Counted from the stretch's first letter, positions 50,766 to 62,014 are shown. The stretch is DNA of 64,000 bases from Thiomonas intermedia (GCF_002028405.1 NZ_CP020046.1:2356001-2420000), one strand, 5' to 3'. Notes: generated from the sequence alone by a model not told the origin. Numbers and translations: made by a program.

Positions 50766-51887
50766 ATGCAAAAACAGAAGAATTGGGTCTGGATCATCGC
50801 GGGTGCAGCAGCACTCATCGCGCTGCCCATGGTGCTGCAGATCGCAGGCGACGCCTGGGTGCGGATTGCGGCTTTTGCCATGCTCTACATCATGCTGGCG
50901 CTGGGGCTGAACATCGTGGTCGGCCTCGCCGGGCTGCTCGATCTGGGCTATATCGCGTTCTATGCGGTGGGGGCGTATCTGTACGCGCTGCTGTCGTCCA
51001 ACCAGCTCACGAGCAATTTCGATGCGCTGGGTGCGATGTTCCCCAATGGTTTCGACGTGTCGATCTGGCTGGTGATTCCGCTGGCTGCGGCCTTGGCGGC
51101 CAGTGCTGGCATTCTGCTGGGCACCCCGGTGCTCAAGTTGCGCGGCGATTACCTGGCCATCGTGACGTTGGGCTTTGGCGAGATCATCCGCATTTTCATG
51201 AACAACCTGAACGCGCCGGTGAACATCACCAATGGCCCGCAGGGTATTTCAGGGATTCACGGCATTCATTTGTTCGGCTGGGATCTGAATCAAAACATCG
51301 ACATCGGCAGTTTCACCATACCCTCGGTGGCGCAGTATTACTACCTGTTCCTGATTCTGGTGGTGGGCGTGGTGATTTTGAGCTACCGCCTGCAGGATTC
51401 GCGCATCGGCCGCGCCTGGATGGCGATGCGAGAAGATGAAATCGCCGCCAAGGCCATGGGCATCAATACCCGCAATATGAAGCTTCTGGCGTTTTCGATG
51501 GGGGCGACTTTCGGGGGCGTGGCCGGGGTCATGTTCTCGGCCTTCCAGGGTTTTGTCTCGCCCGAGTCGTTCTCGCTGCTCGAGTCCATCATTGTGCTGG
51601 CCATGGTGGTGATCGGTGGCATGGGCCACATTCCGGGCGTCATTCTCGGGGCCGTCATTCTGTCGGTGCTGCCCGAAGCTCTGCGCTATATGGGCTTCAT
51701 CTCCGACTGGCAGCAGCATGCCTTCGGCCATGTATACATCGACAGCGGCATTCTGCGTCAGCTCATCTATGCGCTGGCCATGATCGTGATCATGATCATG
51801 CGCCCCAAAGGCCTGTGGCCTGCGCCCGAACATGGCAAGAGTTTCACCAAGCTGCCCACCCCGCTGCAGGATGGAGGCAAAGCATGA
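50766..51887 (+). CDS. livM: Branched-chain amino acid ABC transporter permease LivM
   Basis: 373-residue second permease. MLYIMLALGLNIVVGLAGLLDLGYIAFYAVGAY and its LGLNIVVGLAGLLDLG core are typical of LivM, and GRAWMAMREDEIAAKAMGIN is the ATPase-coupling loop. ATG 50766 follows a GAGGAGA ribosome site 11 bp after livH; a start at 50751 lacks one. It overlaps livG by 4 bp. Confidence 0.93.
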   Translation: MQKQKNWVWIIAGAAALIALPMVLQIAGDAWVRIAAFAMLYIMLALGLNIVVGLAGLLDLGYIAFYAVGAYLYALLSSNQLTSNFDALGAMFPNGFDVSIWLVIPLAAALAASAGILLGTPVLKLRGDYLAIVTLGFGEIIRIFMNNLNAPVNITNGPQGISGIHGIHLFGWDLNQNIDIGSFTIPSVAQYYYLFLILVVGVVILSYRLQDSRIGRAWMAMREDEIAAKAMGINTRNMKLLAFSMGATFGGVAGVMFSAFQGFVSPESFSLLESIIVLAMVVIGGMGHIPGVILGAVILSVLPEALRYMGFISDWQQHAFGHVYIDSGILRQLIYALAMIVIMIMRPKGLWPAPEHGKSFTKLPTPLQDGGKA

Positions 51888-52657
51888 GCGAGACTTCAGT
51901 TCTGCGCGTGAGTGGCGCATCCAAACGCTTTGGGGGCCTGCAGGCGCTCAATGATGTCGGCATCCAGATCGACCGCGGTCAGATCTATGGCCTGATCGGT
52001 CCCAATGGGGCGGGCAAGACCACGTTCTTCAATGTCATCACCGGGCTGTACCCGCCGGATTCGGGCGATTTCATCCTGGCCGGCAAGCCTTACAAACCGG
52101 CGGCTGTGCATCAGGTGGCGCGCGAGGGCATCGCGCGGACGTTCCAGAACATCCGCCTGTTCCCGGACATGACGGCACTCGAAAACGTGATGGTGGGCCG
52201 GCATGTGCGCACCAAGAGCGCGCTCATCGGCGCGGTGTTCCGCACCCGGCATTTCCGCGATGAAGAGCGGTCGATCCGGGACAGGGCACGCGAGTTGCTG
52301 GCCTATGTGGGCATCGAGCGTTATGCCGATTTCCGCGCCCGCACGCTGTCGTATGGCGACCAGCGTCGGCTGGAAATCGCCCGCGCCCTGGCGACCGATC
52401 CGCAACTGTTGGCGCTCGACGAGCCCGCGGCCGGCATGAATGCGACGGAGAAGCTCCAGTTGCGCGAACTGCTCACCGCGATCCAGAAGGATGGACGCAC
52501 CATTCTCATCATCGAACACGATGTGAAGCTGGTCATGGGGCTGTGCGACCGCGTGACCGTGCTCGATTACGGCAAGATCATTGCCGAGGGCGTGCCCGCC
52601 GACGTGCAGAAAAATCCAAAAGTCATCGAAGCCTATCTGGGCGCAGGGGAGCACTGA
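51884..52657 (+). CDS. livG: Branched-chain amino acid ABC transporter ATPase LivG
   Basis: 257-residue ATPase. Walker A GPNGAGKTTFFN, signature LSYGDQRRLEIARAL and Walker B LLALDEPAAGMN are intact, with the LivG-type insertion RTFQNIRLFPDMTALENVMVG between A and signature. ATG 51884 overlaps the livM stop (ATGA). It forms a heterodimer with LivF. Confidence 0.94.
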   Translation: MSETSVLRVSGASKRFGGLQALNDVGIQIDRGQIYGLIGPNGAGKTTFFNVITGLYPPDSGDFILAGKPYKPAAVHQVAREGIARTFQNIRLFPDMTALENVMVGRHVRTKSALIGAVFRTRHFRDEERSIRDRARELLAYVGIERYADFRARTLSYGDQRRLEIARALATDPQLLALDEPAAGMNATEKLQLRELLTAIQKDGRTILIIEHDVKLVMGLCDRVTVLDYGKIIAEGVPADVQKNPKVIEAYLGAGEH

Positions 52658-52659
52658 GC

Positions 52660-53373
<714 letters not shown>

Positions 53374-53387
53374 GCGCTACCCGCATC

Positions 53388-53420
53388 AAACAGGCCTGCC
53401 TCTGCAGGCCTGTTTTAATT
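53388..53420 (+). terminator. Rho-independent terminator after livF, probably bidirectional
   Basis: AAACAGGCCTG at 53388-53398 pairs perfectly with 53405-53415 around a 6-base loop and runs into TTTTAATTT. The AAAs on the other side serve as a short U-tract for the opposing reductase gene that ends at 53434. Confidence 0.88.
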
Positions 53421-53433
53421 TGCGGCGTCGCGT

Positions 53434-54465
53434 TCAGGCTTTTGCGCCAGCCTTGTCGGCTTCGGTGGTGAAGGCGTCGGCGAAGAAGGCCTCTTCGGAC
53501 AGACCGCATTGCTGGGTGAAATCGCGCCGCGCGGCTTCGACCATCACGGGGGCGCCGCAGGCGTAGACCGCGTGCCCGGAAAGGTCGGGCAGGTCGGCCA
53601 TCACCGCCTGATGGACGAATCCGGTGCGCCCGGCCCAGCCAGACTCGGGCTCTGAAAGCACGGGAATGAAGCGAAGATGCGGCATGGCCGCGCACTGCTG
53701 CAGCATCCAGTCGTGCAGGTAGAGATCGTGTCGCTTGCGACCGCCCCAGTAGAGCGTCACGGCACGCCCGTCGGCGTTGGCGCGCATCTGTTCCAGCATG
53801 GCCTTGATCGGCGCGAAACCCGTGCCGGAGGCCAGAAAGATCATCGGCCTGTGTTCGGGGTCGTCACGCAGAAAGAAACTGCCGAACGGCCCTTCGATGC
53901 GCTGGATCTCCTTCTCCTTCATCGCGTTGAACACATGATCGGTGAACTTGCCGCCGGGCATGTGGCGCAGATGCAGTTCGATCTGAGGCGACTCGGTCGG
54001 CGCGTTCGCCATCGAGTAGCTGCGTCGCGCGCCATCGCGCAACAGAAACTGAACGTACTGCCCGGCGCGGAAGCGCAGCGGGTCGGCCGCGGGCAGTTGC
54101 AGCATGACCCGCACCACATCGGGAGCCAGGTGCTCGATGCTGCTGACTCTGGCCGGCATCTTCTTCACCGGAAATTCGCCCGCACCGACGACCTCATGGC
54201 TTTCGATCACCACATCGGTGAGCGCCTTGGCGCGGCAGGCGAGAATGAAGCCCTGCGCGCGCTCGGCCTCGCTCAGTGCCTTGAGCTGGTGGGTCCCCAG
54301 GGTGATCTGGCCTTCGAGCAGCCTGCACTTGCAGGAGCCGCAGGCGCCGTCCTGGCAGCCGTAAGGCAGGCCGACCGACTGGCGGATGGCGGCGGCGAGC
54401 AGGGTTTCTTCCGATTCGGCGGTGTACTGATGGCCGCTGGGTTGAACGGTGACGAGATGACTCAT
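53434..54465 (-). CDS. Ferredoxin-type iron-sulfur flavin reductase (CDP-6-deoxy-delta-3,4-glucoseen reductase-like)
   Basis: 343-residue electron-transfer protein. The N-terminal plant-type [2Fe-2S] domain has ligands Cys37, Cys42, Cys45 (YGCQDGACGSCKC) and Cys77. An FAD/NAD(P)H ferredoxin-reductase module follows: RSYSMANAP for FAD, LASGTGFAPIKAMLEQM for NAD(P)H, and a C-terminal YACGAP. Homologues are often named after AscD of ascarylose synthesis, but no other gene of that pathway is seen, so the partner oxygenase or dehydratase is unknown. ATG 54465 is the family start. Confidence 0.87.
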   Translation of the reverse strand: MSHLVTVQPSGHQYTAESEETLLAAAIRQSVGLPYGCQDGACGSCKCRLLEGQITLGTHQLKALSEAERAQGFILACRAKALTDVVIESHEVVGAGEFPVKKMPARVSSIEHLAPDVVRVMLQLPAADPLRFRAGQYVQFLLRDGARRSYSMANAPTESPQIELHLRHMPGGKFTDHVFNAMKEKEIQRIEGPFGSFFLRDDPEHRPMIFLASGTGFAPIKAMLEQMRANADGRAVTLYWGGRKRHDLYLHDWMLQQCAAMPHLRFIPVLSEPESGWAGRTGFVHQAVMADLPDLSGHAVYACGAPVMVEAARRDFTQQCGLSEEAFFADAFTTEADKAGAKA

Positions 54466-54489
54466 GAGCAAAATGACGGGGTATGAACG

Positions 54490-55425
54490 GTGAACGATAA
54501 CTCTGGACGCGGCCGTGCCCGGCTGCTCATCGTGGGTTGTGGCGACATCGGCATGCGGGTGGCCGCCCTGGCGCGCACCCGCTACCGGCTGCTGGCGCTG
54601 ACCTCGTCACCCCAGCGGCTGGAGCGTTTGCGCGCCGCAGGCATTGTGCCCATCGTCGGCAATCTCGATCAGCCCGAGACCCTCTGGCGTCTCGCGCAGC
54701 TCGCTCCCCAGCGGGTCTTGATGCTGGCCCCGCCAGGCGAAACGTCCGGGGCACGCGATCTGCGCAGCCGCCACTTGATTTCCAGACTGAAACAGTCGGG
54801 CATCTTATCTGGCTCCGGGAAAAAAACCTTGCGCGTGGTCTATGCCAGCACCACCGGCGTGTATGGGGATTGCGGGGGCGATTCGGTGCCTGAAACCCGT
54901 CCGTGCAGGCCGCAGACCGAGCGCGCGCAGCGCCGGTGCGATGCCGAACGTCTCTGGCGCAGCGCGGGCTCTGCGCGGGGCTGGCGCGTGGGCGTGCTGC
55001 GTATTCCCGGCATTTATGACGCGCAGTCCCGATCTCCCAGGGGGCGGATCGAGCGGGGTCTGCCCGTTCTGAAACCCGACGAGGACGTCTACACCAATCA
55101 CCTTCACGCCGATGACCTCGCCCGCCTATGCCTTCTCGCGCTTGACCGCTCCAAGCCGGGCCGGGTCTACAACGTGTGCGACGACAGCACGCTGCACATG
55201 GGCGATTACTTCGATCTGGCGGCTGATCTGTATGGCATGCCCCGACCCCCGCGCGTGGCCCGCGCGGAGGCCCAGCAGGCGGGACTGAGCCCGATGATGC
55301 TCAGCTTCATGCGCGAGTCGAGACGGCTCGACAACACGCGCATGAAGGCCGAGTTCGGAGCGCGGCTGCGGTATCCCGACGTGAGCCAGGGACTGCGTGC
55401 GAACCCGGACGACGCATCGACCTGA
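54490..55425 (+). CDS. NAD-dependent epimerase/dehydratase-like SDR protein (YeeZ-like)
   Basis: 311-residue extended SDR protein. LLIVGCGDIGMRVAALA is the Rossmann loop; YASTTGVYGDCGGD corresponds to the active-site strand; GVLRIPGIYD and YTNHLHADDLARL are typical of the YeeZ-like group. The usual YxxxK is not obvious; the region reads AQRRCDAERLW, so catalysis by the standard mechanism is doubtful. The start is GTG at 54490; the nearby ATG at 54483 runs into a stop after five codons. Substrate unknown. Confidence 0.8.
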   Translation: MNDNSGRGRARLLIVGCGDIGMRVAALARTRYRLLALTSSPQRLERLRAAGIVPIVGNLDQPETLWRLAQLAPQRVLMLAPPGETSGARDLRSRHLISRLKQSGILSGSGKKTLRVVYASTTGVYGDCGGDSVPETRPCRPQTERAQRRCDAERLWRSAGSARGWRVGVLRIPGIYDAQSRSPRGRIERGLPVLKPDEDVYTNHLHADDLARLCLLALDRSKPGRVYNVCDDSTLHMGDYFDLAADLYGMPRPPRVARAEAQQAGLSPMMLSFMRESRRLDNTRMKAEFGARLRYPDVSQGLRANPDDAST

Positions 55426-55443
55426 ACCGCACGCACTCGGCGA

Positions 55444-58400
55444 TCAAGACCTCTGCGGGCTGTTCTCGGGCAGTTGCAGCTGGGGCAGCGGGCGGGCGGT
55501 TTCCACCAGGATCAGCGGGCCGTCGTCGAGCTTGGGCGCGGGCTTGCGCTCGCGGGGCACGCGGATGGGCGTGGGCAGCGCCGCCAACTCAGCCTGCACA
55601 CGGCGGATGGCCTCCGCGTTGGACTGCACCCATTGCAGACCGGCGGCCTGCGCCGTGGCCTGCAGGGCATCGATCGGCAACACATAGTGGGTCGTCGTCG
55701 CCGCCGCCGCTGCCGCAGTCGGTGCGGGTTCGATGGGGCCTGAAGTGCGCGCAGACGTTTGCGGCACTGCCACCGGCGCGGTCTCGGCCGCGGGTTCGGC
55801 GGCTGCGAGATCAGTGGACACGGGTTCGACCTCGGCTGCGGGTGCCGTCTGGGTGACCACGGGTTCGGCGGCAGGAGCGGCCTCGGGGGTATCGAGGGAG
55901 TCGAGCTTGAGCACCAGCGGCGTTGTTTCCTCGGCCTGAGCTACGGCGACCGCGGCGACCGTACCCAACGCCAACGGCGCGGCCAGGGTGCCGAAGCTGC
56001 GGCCCGCGTTTTCTCCGGCATCGGCTGCATCGGCTTCGGCGGTCGAATCAAGCGTTTCGGCAGCGAGCGCGCCGTTCTCATCCGAGGCACCCTCTTCACG
56101 GCGCCCACCGCGGCGTCCGCGACCACGGCGGCTGCGCGACTTGCGTTCGGCCTGGGCCTCGCCGCTGGCGTCCAGCGCGGGCGCGGCTTCGTCGGCGCCC
56201 GAGGTCACGGCCTGGGTTGCGGCAGCCGAGGAAACATCGATCAGTTCGACATCTGGCGCGGCTTCAGCGGCTTCACGGCGTGGGCGTCGATTACCGCCAC
56301 GGCCGTTGCCGGACGCGCGTCCCGTGCCTTCCGCGGCCGCGGCCTCGGGGGCCGCGTCGGCGGGGGGCGGTGTAGTCTGCGTGCGTTCCTTGCGTGCGGC
56401 GGCCTCTTCCGGCGTGCGCTCGCGCTTGCCGCGCTCGGTCTGGCCTTGCTGGCCGCGGGGCGGGCGGTTGCGCGAGGTGGCGGTTTCTGCTGCGGCCGTT
56501 TCGGAGGCCTCGGCGTTCGGACCGGGGTTGCTGCGTTGGCGGGACTCGCCTTGTCCTTCACGCTGGCGGTCCCGGCCGCCACGGCGGCGGTTGCCGTTCT
56601 GGCCCGAGGCGCCGCGTGATCCGCGTCCGCCCTGCCCATCGGCCTTGGTCAGTGCTGGGGTGAGGGCCGGTACGGAGGCGGGCGTCTCGGGAGACGCTGC
56701 AGCGGGCTGGGGCTCGCCGGAGAACAGGCGTTTGATCCAGCCGAAGAAACCGCCTGCATGGGCATCGGGCAGGGCGGCAGCGGGCACGGCAGCGGGGATC
56801 GGCGCTGCGGCCGTGGGAGCCGCCGCCTTGTCGGCTGCGGGCACGGGCATGACGGGGGCCGGTCCTTCCGGGGTGATGCCGCGCACCAGGGCTTCCTGGC
56901 GCGGGCGCTGCTCTTTTTCGCGACGGGTGATGGCGGTGTCTTCCTCGATGTCGTCGGCCATCTTGTAGCTGGTGGGCAGATTGTCCAGACGCGGGTCGTC
57001 GTGCTTGAGGCGTTCGAGCTTGTAGTTGGGCGTTTCGAGGTGTTTGTTCGGAATCAGCAGCACCGACAGACGCTGGCGCAGTTCGATTTTGGTGATCTCT
57101 GCGCGCTTTTCATTGAGCAGGAACGACGCGACTTCCACCGGCACCTGCACGTGCACCGCGGCCGTGCCTTCCTTCATGGCCTCTTCCTGGATGATGCGCA
57201 GGATTTGCAGGGCGCTGGATTCGGTGTCGCGGATGTGGCCGGTGCCGTTGCAGCGCGGGCAGGTGACATAGGCGCCTTCCGAAAGGGCGGGGCGCAGGCG
57301 CTGGCGCGAGAGTTCGAGCAGGCCGAATTTGGAGATCTTGCTCACCTGCACGCGGGCGCGGTCTTGACGCAGGGCGTCGCGCAGGCGGTCTTCGACGGCG
57401 CGCTGGTTGCGCGGCTCTTCCATGTCGATGAAGTCGACCACGATCAGGCCGCCGAGGTCGCGCAGCCGCATCTGGCGCGCGACTTCGTCGGCGGCTTCGA
57501 GATTGGTGCGCAAAGCGGTATCTTCGATGGCGCTGCCACGGGTGGAGCGCGCGGAGTTGACGTCCACCGCGACCAGCGCTTCCGTGTGGTCGATGACGAT
57601 GGCGCCGCCAGCGGGCAGGTTGACCGTGCGGGAATAGGCCGTCTCGATCTGCTGCTCGATCTGAAAGCGGGAGAACAGCGGCAGATCATCGCGGTAGCGT
57701 TTGACCCGATCGACCGTGTCGGGCATGACGTGCAGCATGAACTGCCGGGCCTGCTCGAACACGTCCTCGGTATCGATCAGGATTTCGCCGATGTCGCTGG
57801 TGAAATAGTCGCGAATGGCACGGATGACCAGCGACGATTCCTGATAGATCAGGAACGCGCCCTTTTGCGTCTCGGAAGCGTCGCGCACGGCGCTCCACAG
57901 CTTGAGCAGGTAGTTCAAATCCCACTGCAGCTCTTCCGCGGTACGCCCGATGCCGGCGGTGCGGGCGATCAGACTCATGCCTTCGGGATACTGGAGCTGG
58001 TCCATCGCCTCGCGCAGTTCCTGGCGATCTTCGCCTTCGATGCGGCGGCTCACGCCACCCCCGCGCGGGTTGTTGGGCATGAGCACCAGATACCGGCCGG
58101 CGAGCGAAATGAGCGTGGTGAGTGCGGCGCCCTTGTTGCCGCGCTCTTCCTTCTCTACCTGCACCAGCATTTCCTGACCCTCGCGGATCACATCTTGAAT
58201 GCGGGCCTGGGAAGGCGAGACGCCCTCCTTGAAATACTGGCGCGAAATTTCCTTGAAGGGCAGAAAACCGTGGCGCTCTTCGCCGTAGTCGACGAAACAG
58301 GCTTCGAGCGAGGGCTCGACGCGCGTGACGACGGCCTTGTAGATATTGCCCTTGCGCTGTTCGCGCCCGGCTTGTTCGATATCGATGTCGAGCAGTTTCT

Positions 58401-58464
58401 GCCCATCGACGATGGCCACGCGCAATTCTTCTGACTGCGTGGCGTTGAACAACATGCGTTTCAT
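55444..58464 (-). CDS. rne: Ribonuclease E
   Basis: 1006-residue endoribonuclease that starts mRNA decay and processes rRNA and t[24 protein letters not shown] leads into the S1 domain (about 36-120). Catalytic aspartates lie in [15 protein letters not shown] and [11 protein letters not shown]; the zinc link is [12 protein letters not shown]. From about residue 530 the protein is Ala/Pro/Arg-rich and disordered, with Arg-rich RNA-binding islands ([14 protein letters not shown]), the degradosome scaffold. ATG 58464 is chosen by family start and an AGGAGC site. Confidence 0.95.
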   Translation of the reverse strand: MKRMLFNATQSEELRVAIVDGQKLLDIDIEQAGREQRKGNIYKAVVTRVEPSLEACFVDYGEERHGFLPFKEISRQYFKEGVSPSQARIQDVIREGQEMLVQVEKEERGNKGAALTTLISLAGRYLVLMPNNPRGGGVSRRIEGEDRQELREAMDQLQYPEGMSLIARTAGIGRTAEELQWDLNYLLKLWSAVRDASETQKGAFLIYQESSLVIRAIRDYFTSDIGEILIDTEDVFEQARQFMLHVMPDTVDRVKRYRDDLPLFSRFQIEQQIETAYSRTVNLPAGGAIVIDHTEALVAVDVNSARSTRGSAIEDTALRTNLEAADEVARQMRLRDLGGLIVVDFIDMEEPRNQRAVEDRLRDALRQDRARVQVSKISKFGLLELSRQRLRPALSEGAYVTCPRCNGTGHIRDTESSALQILRIIQEEAMKEGTAAVHVQVPVEVASFLLNEKRAEITKIELRQRLSVLLIPNKHLETPNYKLERLKHDDPRLDNLPTSYKMADDIEEDTAITRREKEQRPRQEALVRGITPEGPAPVMPVPAADKAAAPTAAAPIPAAVPAAALPDAHAGGFFGWIKRLFSGEPQPAAASPETPASVPALTPALTKADGQGGRGSRGASGQNGNRRRGGRDRQREGQGESRQRSNPGPNAEASETAAAETATSRNRPPRGQQGQTERGKRERTPEEAAARKERTQTTPPPADAAPEAAAAEGTGRASGNGRGGNRRPRREAAEAAPDVELIDVSSAAATQAVTSGADEAAPALDASGEAQAERKSRSRRGRGRRGGRREEGASDENGALAAETLDSTAEADAADAGENAGRSFGTLAAPLALGTVAAVAVAQAEETTPLVLKLDSLDTPEAAPAAEPVVTQTAPAAEVEPVSTDLAAAEPAAETAPVAVPQTSARTSGPIEPAPTAAAAAATTTHYVLPIDALQATAQAAGLQWVQSNAEAIRRVQAELAALPTPIRVPRERKPAPKLDDGPLILVETARPLPQLQLPENSPQRS

Positions 58465-58493
58465 GTCAAAGCTCCTGGCCGCATCATGCGGCC
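58465..58493 (-). promoter_or_regulatory. Hairpin next to the rne ribosome binding site
   Basis: On the rne strand GGCCGCAT-G-ATGCGGCC (58477-58493) forms an 8-bp stem directly followed by the AGGAGC ribosome site (58470-58475) and ATG at 58464. A stem at this spot could limit ribosome access or affect RNase E autoregulation; the latter is known for E. coli rne, whose leader differs. Confidence 0.45.
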
Positions 58494-59204
58494 GATACAA
58501 AGCGGGTGCCTAAGCACCCCCATGCGTTGATCGCTGGAGCTAAAACCAGGCCGGGTTTGCCACGAATGCGCGGCAATCCTGGCGGGCAGAATCAGACGGT
58601 ACTCATGCAAAAGGCCCCGCCCATCGGTCTACCTCGGTGCGCGCCGTCTTCGCGATGCCGGGCGTTTGACCCAGGCGTGGCGGCGTACAGGCTGTTGCAA
58701 CAATCGAGCGCAACAGCGGGGGAGGAGAGATTTCGCGGCAGGCGAGCACAAGCGGATTTCGTCGGCGACGGAAGCTCACAGCGCGAGATCAGCGCTGCAA
58801 TGCGGTCGAAGGCGAAGAGTCGATTCAAGGGTTCCAGATCCAGGATGGCAAAGCCGGGCGGTCGTCGCGGGCGTCAGACGCATTTGCGCGACGGCATCAC
58901 TCAGGCTTTGGGCCAACGCTCATTTCGATGAAGTCGGTCTGAGCTGCCCCAACCGGAACCGGTCGCGCGGCAAAACAGGCCGTGTGAAGCTGAATCTAGA
59001 ATGCCTGCCCTGTCACGGCAGATTCGCCGGTTTCGCATCGACCCGAATCGGGGCGTGTACGCGATACTGGCACGAAAACCTGTCAGGAGGCAGTCTGTCC
59101 ATTCTTGGCAGGTCGCGCGGTTGCATCATGTAAAACAACACGCAACCCCGCGGAACTATTGCCAAAATTCTTTCTTTCAACTTCACGACTTCACGCCCGA
59201 TTAT
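58494..59204. other. Divergent rne-rluC intergenic region, about 710 bp
   Basis: No protein gene is supported here; the frames present have no family features. The length suggests a long rne leader and one or more promoters for both genes, as the rne leader is long in other proteobacteria. I see no small RNA with a definable terminator. Confidence 0.45.
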
Positions 59205-60194
59205 ATGCACACCGCGTCTTCCCCTCAGGTTCGACTCCTCCAGGTCGGTGACGCGGGTGAGGGGCAGCGCCTGGACAACTTTCTTGCGCGCCACCTCAAG
59301 GGGGTGCCGCGCAGTCACATTCATCGCATCGTCCGCTCGGGCGAGGTCAGGGTCAACGGTGGCCGGGCCCGGGCCGAGCAGAAGCTGCAGTCCAGCGATC
59401 AGGTGAGGATTCCGCCGGTGCGGGTGGCGCAGCCCGACGCGCCTCGCGCGGTACCCGCCCTGCAATTCCCCGTGGTGTTCGAGGACGATCACCTTCTGGC
59501 GATCAACAAACCCGAAGGCGTGGCGGTGCACGGTGGATCAGGGGTGAGTTTCGGTGTCATCGAAGCCCTGCGGGCGGCGCGCCCCAGCGCCAAGTTCCTC
59601 GAACTGGTGCACCGGCTCGACCGCGACACATCGGGCCTGCTGCTCATAGCCAAGAAACGCAGCGCTTTGACGGCGCTGCATGCCGCGCTACGCGAGCGCC
59701 AGGCCGACAAGCGCTACCTTGCCCTGGTGGCCGGGCTGTGGACGCGCGGGGCGGTCACCGTTGAGGCGCCGCTGCACAAATACCTGCTCGCCAACGGCGA
59801 ACGGCGCGTGCGGGTCGATGCGGAGCAGGGGCAGGCATCGCGCACTCAGTTTCGCCCGCAAGAGCTTTTTCCGGTGGCGGGGCTGGGCGCATGGGATGGA
59901 CTGACGCTGATGCAGGCCAAGCTGCTGACGGGACGTACCCACCAGATCCGGGTTCATCTGGCCCACAGCGGGCATCCCATCGTGGGGGACGACAAGTATG
60001 GGGACGACAGCCTGAATGCGGCCCTGGCGCGCGGGCAGATGGGGTTGCCGCCTTTGCGCCGCATGTTCCTGCATGCCCACACCCTTGCCATTGCCCACCC
60101 TGCGTCGGGAGAGCGGCTGGAGTTGCAGGCGCCGCTGCCCGAGAGCTGGGTGCAATGGCTTCATCCTTTGCGGGCACAATGCGTGCAGTCCTGA
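59205..60194 (+). CDS. rluC: 23S rRNA pseudouridine synthase RluC
   Basis: 329-residue RluA-family enzyme making pseudouridines 955, 2504 and 2580 of 23S rRNA. The S4 domain (about 18-75; QRLDNFLARHLKGVPRSHI) precedes the catalytic core with HRLDRDTSGLLL, where Asp139 is the catalytic residue, and LLTGRTHQIRVHLAH. ATG 59205 gives the usual N-terminus. rluC opposite rne and followed by a HAD gene is the usual proteobacterial order. Confidence 0.93.
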   Translation: MHTASSPQVRLLQVGDAGEGQRLDNFLARHLKGVPRSHIHRIVRSGEVRVNGGRARAEQKLQSSDQVRIPPVRVAQPDAPRAVPALQFPVVFEDDHLLAINKPEGVAVHGGSGVSFGVIEALRAARPSAKFLELVHRLDRDTSGLLLIAKKRSALTALHAALRERQADKRYLALVAGLWTRGAVTVEAPLHKYLLANGERRVRVDAEQGQASRTQFRPQELFPVAGLGAWDGLTLMQAKLLTGRTHQIRVHLAHSGHPIVGDDKYGDDSLNAALARGQMGLPPLRRMFLHAHTLAIAHPASGERLELQAPLPESWVQWLHPLRAQCVQS

Positions 60195-60217
60195 TTTCCT
60201 GAACCCATGCCCGCGCC

Positions 60218-60877
60218 ATGCACCGACAGAACTACGACCTGATTGTGTTCGACTGGGATGGCACGCTGATGGATTCCACCGCGGCCATCACCGGGGCGAT
60301 CCAGCAGGCTTGCCAAGACCTCGGCCTGCCCGTGCCCAGCCGCGAGGATGCGTCCTACGTCATTGGCCTGGGTCTGGAGGACGCGCTGCGCCACGCCGCG
60401 CCGGCATTGCCGCATGGCGACTACCCTCGGCTGGCGGCGGCTTATCGCAAGCACTATTTCGCGCTTGACGGGCAGCTGGCGCTGTTCGACGGTGTGCTGG
60501 ACCTGCTGCACACGCTCAAATCGGCGGGCTACAACCTGGCCGTGGCGACTGGAAAGTCCCGCATCGGACTGGCAAGAGCCATGGATCGCCCCGAGCTGCG
60601 CGGCCTGTTCGATGCGACCCGCACCGCGGACGAGACGTTTTCCAAGCCGCATCCGGCGATGCTGCATGAGCTCATGGCCGAGCTGGCCAGTCCGCCACAG
60701 CGCACCGTCATGGTGGGCGACACCACACATGATCTGCAAATGGCGATCAACGCACAGTGCGATGCGATTGGCGTGAGCTACGGCGCCCACGACGTGTCGC
60801 AGCTGCAGTCCCTCGCGCCGACCGGTCTGGTGCATTCGATTGACGAACTTGGCGACTATTTGCGCCAACGCGGCTGA
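60218..60877 (+). CDS. HAD-superfamily phosphatase (phosphoglycolate-phosphatase-like)
   Basis: 219-residue HAD subfamily IA hydrolase. Motif I FDWDGTLMDST gives the nucleophile Asp12 and acid Asp14; motif II lies in LAVATGKS, motif III Lys in FSKPHP, and motif IV in MVGDTTHDLQMA. Metabolite phosphatase activity is certain in kind; substrate is not. It starts 23 bp after rluC and is probably cotranscribed. Confidence 0.9.
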   Translation: MHRQNYDLIVFDWDGTLMDSTAAITGAIQQACQDLGLPVPSREDASYVIGLGLEDALRHAAPALPHGDYPRLAAAYRKHYFALDGQLALFDGVLDLLHTLKSAGYNLAVATGKSRIGLARAMDRPELRGLFDATRTADETFSKPHPAMLHELMAELASPPQRTVMVGDTTHDLQMAINAQCDAIGVSYGAHDVSQLQSLAPTGLVHSIDELGDYLRQRG

Positions 60878-61007
60878 AGCGCCGCCTCATCCCGACCTCG
60901 CGCGGTCATGCGCTGGCCTCTGCCGTGAAAGTCGAGACCGGTTGTGCTGATCGGGCGCTGCTATCCTGCCCATTCCCCAGGTTTTCGCAGTTCTCCACTC
61001 CTTCACC

Positions 61008-61991
61008 ATGAGCGCCATGCCTCCCGAGCTTCCTCCGCAACGTCCCGAACCGTCCACGCCGCCAGGCGCATGGGAGCGGCAAGTGCTCGAAAAGCTCGTG
61101 CTCGAGGTGGTGAACGAAAAGCGCCGGGCCCGACGCTGGTCGATCTTCTTCCGCTTTGTCATGCTCGGAATCGTGGCGCTGATCTTCTTTGGCGGCCTGA
61201 TCGCCGAGTATGGCGATACGACGACGACCGGACCGCATACGGCGCTGATCGAACTCAACGGCGAGATTGCCATCGATTCGCAGGCGAGCGCCGACAACAT
61301 CAACGCGGCCTTGCAGGATGCATTCTCCAATCCGCAGACCCGCGGGATCATTCTGCGCATCAACAGTCCGGGGGGCAGCCCGGTGCAGGCCAGCCAGATC
61401 TTTGCCGAGATCGAGCGGCTGCGCGCCAAGTACAACAAGCCGGTCTATGCCGTGTGCGAAGAGGTCTGCGCCTCGGGCGCGTACTACGTGGCCGCGGCGG
61501 CCAACGACATTTACGTCAATCCCGCCAGCCTGGTGGGCTCCATCGGCGTCTTGATGGACGGGTTCGGCTTCTCCGGCCTGCTCGACAAGCTGGGGGTGAC
61601 GCGCCGCCTGTTGACTGCGGGTGCCAACAAGGGATTCATGGACCCTTTCACGCCCATGCCTGAAGACCAGAAGACCTACGCGCTGGGTATGCTGGAGCAG
61701 ATCCACAAGCAGTTCATCGCCGCGGTGGAGAAAGGCCGTGGCGCTCGTCTCAAGGTGAATGACCAGACGTTCTCAGGCCTGGTCTGGACGGGTGAATCCG
61801 CCGTGAAACAGGGTCTGGCCGACGGCTATGGCGATGTGGACCAGATCGCTCGCGACAAGATCAAGGCGCCCGACATCGTGGATTACACCTTGCAGGAAAA
61901 CGTCGCCGAGCGCCTGGCCAAGCGTTTCGGCGCTTCGCTGGGCATGGGCGCGGTGCGCGAACTCTCCAACCTCGGCGGAACGCTGCGCTAG
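61008..61991 (+). CDS. Signal peptide peptidase, S49 family (SppA/SohB-like)
   Basis: 327-residue membrane serine protease of the short SppA type. One membrane anchor at about 46-64 precedes the ClpP-like fold. INSPGGSPVQAS, the nucleophile Ser156 in VCASGAYYVAAAAN, and the general base Lys208 in AGANKGFMDPF form the Ser-Lys dyad by comparison with Bacillus SppA. It degrades cleaved signal peptides. It lies between the HAD gene and the convergent Maf gene. Confidence 0.91.
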   Translation: MSAMPPELPPQRPEPSTPPGAWERQVLEKLVLEVVNEKRRARRWSIFFRFVMLGIVALIFFGGLIAEYGDTTTTGPHTALIELNGEIAIDSQASADNINAALQDAFSNPQTRGIILRINSPGGSPVQASQIFAEIERLRAKYNKPVYAVCEEVCASGAYYVAAAANDIYVNPASLVGSIGVLMDGFGFSGLLDKLGVTRRLLTAGANKGFMDPFTPMPEDQKTYALGMLEQIHKQFIAAVEKGRGARLKVNDQTFSGLVWTGESAVKQGLADGYGDVDQIARDKIKAPDIVDYTLQENVAERLAKRFGASLGMGAVRELSNLGGTLR

Positions 61992-62014
61992 GGCCTGTCG
62001 CTGCGGGCGAGGCG

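Noticed and set aside
58506-59133. Open frames in the rne-rluC gap
   Set aside because: They have no recognisable motifs and atypical composition; the region is better read as leaders and promoters.
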